Assembly: GCA_903837605.1 (NCBI GenBank)
Contig: CAILVF010000013.1
Span: 1 to 64,000 of the forward strand
Length of the DNA stretch: 64,000 bases
Reading direction: 5' to 3'
Source: an uncultured Bacteroidales bacterium
GTDB taxonomy: Bacteria; Bacteroidota; Bacteroidia; Bacteroidales; FEN-979
Below, one piece after another: positions 57,735-64,000 of the stretch (its first letter is position 1; the number at the start of each line of letters is the position of its first letter). Below the pieces are notes generated by a model. It searched no databases, was not told where the DNA came from, and saw only the letters and a program-made list of their open reading frames with translations. The position numbers and the translations under genes were made by a program.

Positions 57735-57756
57735 TTAGGCAAATCGTTAGGCAAAT
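57734..57756 (+). repeat. Two direct repeats GTTAGGCAAAT over the integrase transcript start
   Basis: Identical 11-bp copies at 57734-57744 and 57746-57756 (12-bp step) at the expected transcript start. They could be an autoregulatory operator or arm-type recombinase sites. Confidence 0.6.
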
Positions 57757-57761
57757 AATCC

Positions 57762-58976
57762 ATGAAAACAACAACAAAAATCATTCTGGATAAACGCCGT
57801 GCAAAGAACGACGGCACATATCCTTTGTCCCTGCGAATCACTCATAAGCGTAAGCCTCAATACATTACGCTTGAATATTCGGTAGATGAGAAACAGTGGG
57901 ACCCTGCAAGTCAAACCATAATGGCTGAATGTAAAAGATACAAAAACCTCTCCCGGGTTAATAACAGCATTCAGCATTCACGCATAGAGGCAGATCAAAT
58001 CATTGATATCCTTTCAGTTACCGGTGAGTTGGATCGCTTGTCACCCTCAGAACTTAAAAGTAAGATTCAAAACAAATCAGCAAGGGTCACAGTTAAGACC
58101 TTCACTAATGAAATTATCGCCCAGCTGAAATTTGCAAAGAAGCTTGGCAATGCATCCGCCTATCAACAATCACTGTCTTTTCTGCTTCGCCATTCTAAAC
58201 AACCCAATATCACATTTGAAGAACTCAACTTCAATATGATCAAAAAATTAGAAGCTGGTCATCTTGCCGAAGGGAATGCATTAAATGGATTGAGCTTTTA
58301 CCTTCGCACGATCCGTGCAATTTATAACAGAGCTATAAAAGCAGGGGTGGTGAGTCGGGATTTATACCCATTTGCCAATTATTCCATAAAGGAAACCAAA
58401 ACCATTAAGAGGGCAATAAGCAGAGCCGATATAAAAAAAATAATCAAAAAAGAATTCGCGCCCAATACACCGATGTGGCATTCCCGGAATTACTTCCTGT
58501 TCAGCTTTTATAATATGGGTATGAATTTTATGGATATTGCATTGCTGAAAAAGTCAAATCTTATTGGAGATCGCCTTGAATATGTGCGTGCAAAAACTGG
58601 CAAGACATATTCAATAAAGCTTCAGGGACCATCCCTGAAAATCCTGAAACTTTATATCAAGGACCAGAAACCTGATGATTTCATCTTCCCGATTGTAAAA
58701 AGGGTTGAATTGGCCGATCAGCTTAAGGATATCCAAAATGAACGTAAGACGAACAATAAATATCTCAAACTGATGGCCGAAAAATGTGAAATCAATGCTA
58801 AAATAACTTCTTATGTTGCCCGCCATTCATGGGCTACCATCGCCAAAAATCTGGATGTCCCTATAAGTGTGATCTCAGAAGGCCTTGGGCATGAAGATAT
58901 AAAGACAACCCAGATTTACCTGGAAAGTTTCGAGGTCGATGTGCTGGATAAGGCAAACAAACTTATAATTCGTTAA
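57762..58976 (+). CDS. Tyrosine recombinase/integrase, Bacteroidota type
   Basis: A 404-residue phage-type integrase: N-terminal arm-binding region (1-105), SAM-like core-binding domain (about 108-200) and catalytic domain (215-395). Arg354 in YVARHSWAT, His377 in EGLGHEDI and nucleophile Tyr386 in TTQIYLESF are present. The first catalytic Arg, often seen as FSFYxRGM, reads FSFYNMGM with Met252, so Arg I is either shifted or lost. It stands directly after tRNA-Gly, as expected for an enzyme using the tRNA 3' end as attB. Confidence 0.9.
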   Translation: MKTTTKIILDKRRAKNDGTYPLSLRITHKRKPQYITLEYSVDEKQWDPASQTIMAECKRYKNLSRVNNSIQHSRIEADQIIDILSVTGELDRLSPSELKSKIQNKSARVTVKTFTNEIIAQLKFAKKLGNASAYQQSLSFLLRHSKQPNITFEELNFNMIKKLEAGHLAEGNALNGLSFYLRTIRAIYNRAIKAGVVSRDLYPFANYSIKETKTIKRAISRADIKKIIKKEFAPNTPMWHSRNYFLFSFYNMGMNFMDIALLKKSNLIGDRLEYVRAKTGKTYSIKLQGPSLKILKLYIKDQKPDDFIFPIVKRVELADQLKDIQNERKTNNKYLKLMAEKCEINAKITSYVARHSWATIAKNLDVPISVISEGLGHEDIKTTQIYLESFEVDVLDKANKLIIR

Positions 58977-59327
58977 GGCTAATAAATTGAACGCATTTCA
59001 ATTTTCGTCATTTCCCGTCCCCTGATGAACAATTATGGTCGATTGTTAGTAATTTTTCCAAATATTGGCTGGTTTACCTTTTTTACCACTAAACAGCTTT
59101 ATCTTTCATAAATACCTCATGTGTAGTATGATATGAATAATGTCAGCGATTTTTTCTGCCCTTGCTATGTTAAATCTTTGCCTTACCTAAAAAAAACTTT
59201 ACAAAATCGTATCACTTTTTCAAGTTCGCCGGATTAAGTAAAGTGATAGGCTCAATGCATAAAGTTTTAGTAAAGTTTTTAACCATGGCAAACCTTCCAT
59301 TTTTTTCATACTCATTCCCGGCTGTTT
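58977..59327. other. Non-coding gap with nested inverted repeats
   Basis: This 351-bp AT-rich stretch has no credible gene. Its right third holds nested palindromes (given separately). The left part shows no repeat or promoter that I can support. Confidence 0.6.
59192..59280. repeat. Nested inverted repeats upstream of the RteC-like gene
   Basis: Outer arms AAAAACTTTAC (59192-59202) and GTAAAGTTTTT (59270-59280) are perfect complements; inside them TATCACTTT (59210-59218) pairs with AAAGTGATA (59240-59248). The spacers are unequal (7 and 21 nt). The structure may act as an operator, an RNA regulator or a replication/transfer site. Confidence 0.65.
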
Positions 59328-60230
59328 ATGAATCAAAAACAACAGAGAAAACTCCCTGCAGTCTCCAGGCAGTTTCTGCACTCCATGCCTCTCAACATGT
59401 TCGAGGATATGTTCGAACCTCTTATCGAACAAAGCAAGAACATTACAATCAGATATCATTTTCAGGAAGACAAGTCCCAGAGTACATTTTCCGGGAGCAT
59501 TGTCGTTTACTCGGTGAATGATACCTTGTGTCCCGATGACTTTAGGGTCAAATTGATTAACCTGGTTGAATCATCAATGCAGAAGTTTGGAGATTTCCTC
59601 GAGAGCCTGGATGCTCTCCAGGTAGAGCCATACATAGATTATTTTATTGGAAAGCTGAAGGGTCTGCACTCCCTGGTAGGCAATGAGTCCTTGTTTGTTC
59701 GAGGAGTAGGGGAGGATTGCACTTTGCAGTGCCAATTCAGGACTTTCAAGCGTTACCGCTTAGTCGGACCGGATACAGGCGATTGCCGGCTATTCAGTCA
59801 GGCTATTTGTTATAAGGCTGAAGTATATGCAGATGTCTGGCTCCAGGTGATCGATGCAGCACTGGATCATTTGGAGCTTATCAGAAATATGTATAAACAA
59901 TCGTTAGCGGATGAAGTATCGGGGAATTCAAAGATTTCGGATTCGAAAAACCAATTCAGTTTAAAGTTCAATATGTCAGTTTCACATGTGGGTTGCATGT
60001 TTCATTTGCTTTATAAATCTGAACTTATAGATGTTCCGGATCGTTGTATCCCGTCACTTATTGAATGGATGACTGGTAATTTTCAGTCCAAAAACAAGGA
60101 AAACAGCAGCTCATCTTCCCTTAGGAATAAATTTTTCACACCCGATCTCGCATCACTGGATTTTTGGGAACAAAAACTCCAGGACGGTATAAAACGCATT
60201 CGTGATATCAGAGAACGATTGATAAAATAA
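59328..60230 (+). CDS. RteC-like protein of a mobile element
   Basis: A 300-residue cytoplasmic protein, with helical content throughout and no membrane segments. The order, an N-terminal region with repeated amphipathic helices and a C-terminal segment SLKFNMSVSHVGCMFHLLYK-like followed by a helix-turn-helix-like part and a final coiled segment IKRIRDIRERLIK, resembles RteC and related Bacteroidota element proteins. RteC in CTnDOT activates excision genes. The similarity is from layout only, so the name is provisional. It lies between the integrase and the CBASS module. Confidence 0.5.
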   Translation: MNQKQQRKLPAVSRQFLHSMPLNMFEDMFEPLIEQSKNITIRYHFQEDKSQSTFSGSIVVYSVNDTLCPDDFRVKLINLVESSMQKFGDFLESLDALQVEPYIDYFIGKLKGLHSLVGNESLFVRGVGEDCTLQCQFRTFKRYRLVGPDTGDCRLFSQAICYKAEVYADVWLQVIDAALDHLELIRNMYKQSLADEVSGNSKISDSKNQFSLKFNMSVSHVGCMFHLLYKSELIDVPDRCIPSLIEWMTGNFQSKNKENSSSSSLRNKFFTPDLASLDFWEQKLQDGIKRIRDIRERLIK

Positions 60231-60284
60231 GGAGAACATTATGTTGCCCCATTAATAGATTACAAATGGTTCATCTTTATATGT

Positions 60285-60854
60285 TTACGTCTTTCTTAAT
60301 ATTGTTGGTAAGAAATTGTCAATTTCAGTATCAGTGAATGTCAACTCTTCATTTATTTTTAATGCTTTTTGAGCAGTAGTGTATGCTTTACTAAATGTTC
60401 GCGGAGATCCCTTATAAGTTTTTGATAGTTTCTCCTGTAACTCATCTCTTTTTGTGATTATTTCAGTCGGTAAAATTAACCTTGCTTTTAAGTCTGTTAT
60501 TAACGAGAGATATTGTTCTCTAATATCAAGCAATTCTAAAGCTGCTGTTGTGTGTTTTTGGATTGTCTCGCCAAGGTTATATTCTTTTAGAAAGCTTGTT
60601 AGTGCAAATTGAATTGCCGATAATATTGTGCTAACGATTAAAGGCCATTCTTGTCCCTGGAAAATTCGAATTAATAATCCTGTTGTAATTAAGGCTGCAA
60701 GGATTATTTGTCCATTTTTAATACAATTATTTCTTTTGGTCAAAATATCAGCACATTTTTCTTGTGTCTTGTGAGAATATACAATTTTACCATAGTTTTC
60801 TCTTAATTGAGATTCTAAGAGTTCATATTCTTTATAATGGGAATTTTGTTCCAT
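60285..60854 (-). CDS. SLATT domain two-TM membrane protein, probable CBASS effector
   Basis: A 189-residue protein with two adjacent membrane helices (about 47-64 and 70-88) followed by a long helical cytoplasmic tail, the layout of SLATT (SMODS and SLOG-associating 2TM effector) proteins. SLATT proteins are predicted pore-forming effectors gated by cyclic nucleotides. It is encoded directly downstream of the CD-NTase and overlaps its 3' end by 23 bp, so the two are cotranscribed. The start at ATG 60854 (MEQNSHYKEYELL) removes ten residues of an in-frame upstream extension. Ends with a polar C-terminus. Confidence 0.75.
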   Translation of the reverse strand: MEQNSHYKEYELLESQLRENYGKIVYSHKTQEKCADILTKRNNCIKNGQIILAALITTGLLIRIFQGQEWPLIVSTILSAIQFALTSFLKEYNLGETIQKHTTAALELLDIREQYLSLITDLKARLILPTEIITKRDELQEKLSKTYKGSPRTFSKAYTTAQKALKINEELTFTDTEIDNFLPTILRKT

Positions 60855-61713
60855 ATATTTCTCTCCATTTCTTTTTAGATTCAACTGAAGCAGATTTTTG
60901 ATTGTCTATTGCTTCTATTGAAATGTTATAACATCGTTTTGCTTTATATTCAAATGGTCCTTTTCGATAAGCATATTGATTACTTCCAAGTGCATACCAA
61001 TACTCCTGAATTGGATTTTGTTCTGAAAGATATTTAAAAAAATCACGAGATATCCAATCATAGTAAACGGTAGATTTGTCTCTATACTCGTAATTTTCAA
61101 GAAATTTATATACTAAAGTATCAATTAATAATCCCCCAATAGAAACATCCCATTCATATTTCCACGCACGAATCATACGAGATAAGGCTTTCATATTTCC
61201 GTTCGTCGATTTATTCCTATCATTCACAGCTTTAATCTCTGGCCGAGGATCTGTTTTTTTCCAGCTGCCACCATTATTTGTATCCGGATGCATGAAACTC
61301 CCATCAGTATTCTCGAAGCAAGGAACAAGTTCAAAGTTTATATTATCTTCAAATGGTATTTGAATTACTTGACCATCAGCTTTTAAATATGTTTTTGAGT
61401 ATGTCTTTTCAATAGAAGTTTTTATAGCTTGTAAAAGTGATGATTGCCCGTTATAGAGATATCTGTCATATTGTTGCTTAATACTATAAGGCAAAATGAA
61501 AAGCCAATCAACGTCGCTTGTAACAATATCAGTATCTCGTCCATATGAACCTACGTATAGACTGTTTCTGATGTCACTTTCTAAATTCCAAAAATCTTCA
61601 TTCAATTGTCTAGTCATTCGATTATAACGGTAGCGAATTTTATCAACCTTATCTTTTTCAATTTTAAGATTATCATTGAAAGTCTGAAATGTTTGTGAAA
61701 TATCTAATTCCAT
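60832..61713 (-). CDS. SMODS/CD-NTase nucleotidyltransferase, CBASS cyclase
   Basis: A 293-residue nucleotidyltransferase of the cGAS/DncV-like (CD-NTase) family. The active site reads VGSYGRDTDIVTSDVDWLF: Gly55-Ser56 and the metal ligands Asp67 and Asp69, with the third carboxylate probably Glu128 in NFELVP. The C-terminal half forms the helical part with KALSRMIRAWKYE. In CBASS such enzymes make a cyclic di- or tri-nucleotide on phage infection and switch on the neighbouring effector. No Cap2/Cap3 or HORMA/TRIP13 genes adjoin, so this is a type I-like two-gene set. The nucleotide product cannot be predicted. Confidence 0.82.
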   Translation of the reverse strand: MELDISQTFQTFNDNLKIEKDKVDKIRYRYNRMTRQLNEDFWNLESDIRNSLYVGSYGRDTDIVTSDVDWLFILPYSIKQQYDRYLYNGQSSLLQAIKTSIEKTYSKTYLKADGQVIQIPFEDNINFELVPCFENTDGSFMHPDTNNGGSWKKTDPRPEIKAVNDRNKSTNGNMKALSRMIRAWKYEWDVSIGGLLIDTLVYKFLENYEYRDKSTVYYDWISRDFFKYLSEQNPIQEYWYALGSNQYAYRKGPFEYKAKRCYNISIEAIDNQKSASVESKKKWREIYGTKFPL

Positions 61714-61736
61714 GGCGATTTTATATGAATTTTAAA

Positions 61737-61744
61737 CAAATATA
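61737..61744 (-). promoter_or_regulatory. Promoter -7 box TATATTTG of the CBASS module (minus strand)
   Basis: On the minus strand TATATTTG lies 23 bp before the CD-NTase ATG, fitting TAnnTTTG. Confidence 0.6.
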
Positions 61745-61878
61745 AGTATTTCGAACTTTCTTATTTATATTCTAATCATCTTTATACTGGGGTTACTCTC
61801 CGGTTACTAACCCACCCCCTCTAAATCCCTTGGGGGTTGCTAATCAATCGCAACTACCGAAGCCCTATCTCACGAACA

Positions 61879-61886
61879 TATTTTTG
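61879..61886 (+). promoter_or_regulatory. Promoter -7 box TATTTTTG
   Basis: It matches TAnnTTTG, 29 bp before the HTH gene. Confidence 0.6.
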
Positions 61887-61915
61887 CTTCCATAAACTTC
61901 AAAATTCATTCATTT

Positions 61916-62203
61916 ATGGAAAGCATCACAATCCCCACCACCGACTTCGCCCGCCTCCTCGACAAAATCGAAAACATCGGCCGCAAACTCGAAAAACCAA
62001 CCCCCGCCAACCCACTCACCGAAGTTTGGCTCGACATTCAGGAAACCTGCAGCCTCCTCAAAATCTCAAAACGCACCCTCCAGTCATACCGTGACAACGG
62101 CATCCTTGCCTTCAGCCAGATAGGAGGGAAGATCTATTTCCGGGCCCAGGACATCGAGGAACATCTCAAGAGCCATTACAACAAAGCCTTCAACAAGAAA
62201 TAA
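61916..62203 (+). CDS. Helix-turn-helix (excisionase/MerR-type) domain protein
   Basis: A 95-residue protein with a winged HTH of the HTH_17 kind in its second half: LDIQETCSLLKISKRTLQSY then DNGILAFSQIGGKIYFR. The N-terminal 40 residues form a coiled helix. In Bacteroidota mobile elements such proteins sit before replication genes and act as excisionase or transcription factor. It is 8 bp upstream of the replication protein gene. The first half uses C-rich codons unlike the second half. Confidence 0.82.
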   Translation: MESITIPTTDFARLLDKIENIGRKLEKPTPANPLTEVWLDIQETCSLLKISKRTLQSYRDNGILAFSQIGGKIYFRAQDIEEHLKSHYNKAFNKK

Positions 62204-62211
62204 TCCCTGCC

Positions 62212-64000
62212 ATGAAAGTCTCGTTATTTCGGAACTTTAACCAGGTTGAGGAGAATCTTGAGATTAGCGTAATCCTGGAACAGATCCACTCTGGCAAATA
62301 CAAAGCCCGGGTGCAGGCGCTGAGGGAACTCCTCCGACAGGGCAAATCCGAAGAATATGATTCTGCCAAACGATCCCTGCCGGCATTCACTCCTTCTGGT
62401 TTATTTGATGGCGGACGAAAACTGGAGTTTCTCAAAGAGTATTCCGGCTTGATCATCCTCGATCTGGACGACCTTCAGCAAGAGCAATTGATTGTAGCCC
62501 GTCAGAAGATCCAGGAGTGCACCTATACTTTTGCCTGTTTCATCAGTCCCAGCGGACAGGGTCTTAAGGTCCTGGTCAAGGTGTTCTCCCGTCCCGTGCT
62601 GCATAAGCGCACCTTCAACCAAGTTAAATCATTCTACGAAGATCTGCTGAAGCTTGAGGTGGATCCTTCCGGTAAGGATATCACCCGTCTTTGTTTCGTT
62701 TCCTGGGATGAGGTCCTTTATCTGAACCCTGCGGCTGCTTGTTTTAAGACATATATTAATATGGTGGAGGATGATATCGATAAACTTACTGCTACAATAG
62801 AGCTTCGCCATCTTGACTTGACAAAGAATTATGAGGATTGGGTGCGGATTGCATTTGCCTTAATTGATGCGATCGGGGAGGAGGGACGTTCATACTTTCA
62901 TCGTATCAGCCAGTATTATCCAGCTTACGATGCTTCCCAATGCGATTCCCAGTTTGATAAATGCCTCCACTCCGGAAATACTGGGGTTACCATCGGCACC
63001 TTATATTATTTGGCCCGGGATAATGGAATAGATATCTCCAAACTCCAAACTGCTCCAAAACCATCTCCTCCATCACCACAATTGACCCTGCTGCCTAATG
63101 ATACTCCGGAATCCCCGGAACCCAAAAAGAAACGCAAGAAAAACCATATCGACACCATCGAGAAATTCATCTCCGAACGCTACCAACTTCGCTTCAACAT
63201 CGTCACCAACAAACTCGAACTCCGAAAACTCGACGTTTCTAATCCCAATGACCTGACCCCTAATGCCCAGTACTCTGAACCCAGTACCCAGTACCTAGAG
63301 CCTAGGACCTGGCACCCCCTCACCGACTATGCCGAAAACTCCCTCCTCCGCGAAATCCTTAAAAACAACCTAAAATGCTCTGCCTCCCTCCTCCGCAGCA
63401 TCCTCTTTTCCGATTACTGCGACTTCTTCGACCCATTCCGGGATTATTTTACTCACCTCCCTTCTTGGGACAGTGAAACCGACCACATTCGCCAGCTCTC
63501 CGAAACCGTCCAAACCACGTCCGGCGATCTCTGGCATCTTTGTTTTAAAAAATGGCTCATTGCTTCTGTTGCCTCTGTTCTGGACCGGACTACCGTCAAC
63601 CACACAGCCATCATCCTTTCCGGTCCCCAGGGCGTTGGCAAAACCACATGGATGCTCAACCTATGCCCGCCGGAACTTGCCGACTATCTCTTTTCCGGGA
63701 CTATCAACCCCAATAATAAAGACACCCTCATCCATCTGGCCGAATGCATGTTCATCAATATGGATGAGCTTGAAAATATGAACCGTACCGAAATCGGCAC
63801 GTTTAAAGAAATTATCACAAAGTCAGCCATCCGGATCCGCCGGGCCTACGGCCATCACATCGAAGCCCTCACCCGCCGGGCTTCATTCATGGGATCTGTC
63901 AACTCCAGCCAATTCCTCACCGACACAACCGGCTCCCGCCGGTTTCTGTGTTTTGAGGCTACCACAATAAATTATCAGCATAACCTTGACCTGAAACAAA
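62212..64000 (+). CDS. BT4734-type primase-polymerase and VapE helicase replication protein, truncated by window end
   Basis: An open reading frame of at least 596 codons without a stop in the window. The N-terminal part fits the BT4734/BF3469-like archaeo-eukaryotic primase domain, with LIILDLDDL (Asp84, Asp86 catalytic type) and SPSGQGLKVLVKV. A PriCT-like middle (about 180-270) follows. From about 310 it is VapE/virulence-associated E (DUF5906-like) helicase with Walker A GPQGVGKT (471-478) and a motif around MDELENMNR. It likely starts replication of the excised element. A Pro/Gln/Tyr-rich linker (about 343-365) is encoded by CCCAGTAC repeats. The codon style changes near 63.1 kb. Confidence 0.85.
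   Translation, partial: MKVSLFRNFNQVEENLEISVILEQIHSGKYKARVQALRELLRQGKSEEYDSAKRSLPAFTPSGLFDGGRKLEFLKEYSGLIILDLDDLQQEQLIVARQKIQECTYTFACFISPSGQGLKVLVKVFSRPVLHKRTFNQVKSFYEDLLKLEVDPSGKDITRLCFVSWDEVLYLNPAAACFKTYINMVEDDIDKLTATIELRHLDLTKNYEDWVRIAFALIDAIGEEGRSYFHRISQYYPAYDASQCDSQFDKCLHSGNTGVTIGTLYYLARDNGIDISKLQTAPKPSPPSPQLTLLPNDTPESPEPKKKRKKNHIDTIEKFISERYQLRFNIVTNKLELRKLDVSNPNDLTPNAQYSEPSTQYLEPRTWHPLTDYAENSLLREILKNNLKCSASLLRSILFSDYCDFFDPFRDYFTHLPSWDSETDHIRQLSETVQTTSGDLWHLCFKKWLIASVASVLDRTTVNHTAIILSGPQGVGKTTWMLNLCPPELADYLFSGTINPNNKDTLIHLAECMFINMDELENMNRTEIGTFKEIITKSAIRIRRAYGHHIEALTRRASFMGSVNSSQFLTDTTGSRRFLCFEATTINYQHNLDLKQ

Larger units (their letters stand above)
57595..64000. mobile_element. Integrated genetic element at tRNA-Gly(CCC), left end; right end outside the window
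   Basis: The element starts at or just inside the tRNA 3' end and contains, in order, a tyrosine recombinase, an RteC-like gene, a two-gene CBASS module on the minus strand, a small HTH protein and a BT4734/VapE replication protein that runs past the window end. Gene content, lower GC in parts and patchy codon use support horizontal origin. The right attachment site cannot be seen, so the exact borders and length are unknown. No transfer genes are visible in this portion. Confidence 0.75.

Noticed and set aside
57734-57756. Short direct repeats as the start of a CRISPR array
   Set aside because: There are only two 11-bp copies one base apart, no spacers and no cas genes.
61814-61837. ACCCCC/GGGGGT arms before the HTH gene as a terminator
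   Set aside because: The arms are six bases of simple sequence, no T-run follows, and the text resembles common low-complexity words.

Overview
The window is chromosomal DNA from a Bacteroidota bacterium, most likely a member of or near Bacteroidales. The evidence is the repeated promoter -7 box of the form TAnnTTTG at many gene starts, the general absence of Shine-Dalgarno sequences, the Bacteroidota-type families (DUF4290, LruC/DUF4842 lipoproteins, BT4734-VapE), the zinc-free forms of L36 and S14, and the integrase type. GC content looks mid-40s over the core and drops clearly in the defence genes near 60.3-61.7 kb.

Layout. 0-2.5 kb: a polyamine-type pair, a fold III PLP decarboxylase and a deoxyhypusine synthase-like protein. 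2.5-11.2 kb, minus strand: a NatA/NatB-type ABC exporter, dnaJ and grpE, murA, a DUF4290 gene and a UvrD/PcrA helicase broken by a one-base frameshift. 11.3-19.6 kb: three transcription units of secreted lipoproteins. Two near-identical lipoproteins carry a C-terminal domain that looks like an internal thioester adhesin domain, and two sets carry the LruC (DUF4842) domain. All three units share 9-bp repeats spaced 21 bp, placed 41-42 bp before the -7 box, which resembles a LytTR-type operator. 19.6-20.4 kb: a TylF-like methyltransferase.

20.4-40.2 kb: the full str-S10-spc-alpha ribosomal superoperon (rpsL to rplQ, with fusA, secY, map, infA, rpmJ and rpoA), preceded by a roughly 200-nt structured leader, and followed after a terminator by eno. 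40.3-57.4 kb: ordinary chromosomal genes: a beta-barrel/SPOR protein, a TPR protein, MTA phosphorylase, CcmF, protein-isoaspartate methyltransferase, a Gfo/Idh/MocA oxidoreductase, a lipoprotein, a polyprenyl glycosylphosphotransferase, a sirtuin, an S9 peptidase, a diacylglycerol kinase-type protein, a hybrid histidine kinase and a CoA-acylating aldehyde dehydrogenase.

57.5 kb to the window end: tRNA-Gly(CCC) followed directly by a tyrosine recombinase, which marks the left end of an integrated element that runs off the right edge. It carries an RteC-like gene behind nested inverted repeats, a minimal two-gene CBASS defence module (CD-NTase plus SLATT two-TM effector) under its own promoter, a small HTH/excisionase-type protein, and a BT4734-primase/VapE-helicase replication protein cut by the window end. 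The most interesting parts are the shared 21-bp phased operators over thioester and LruC lipoprotein genes, the CBASS module in the island, and the rpsL leader RNA.
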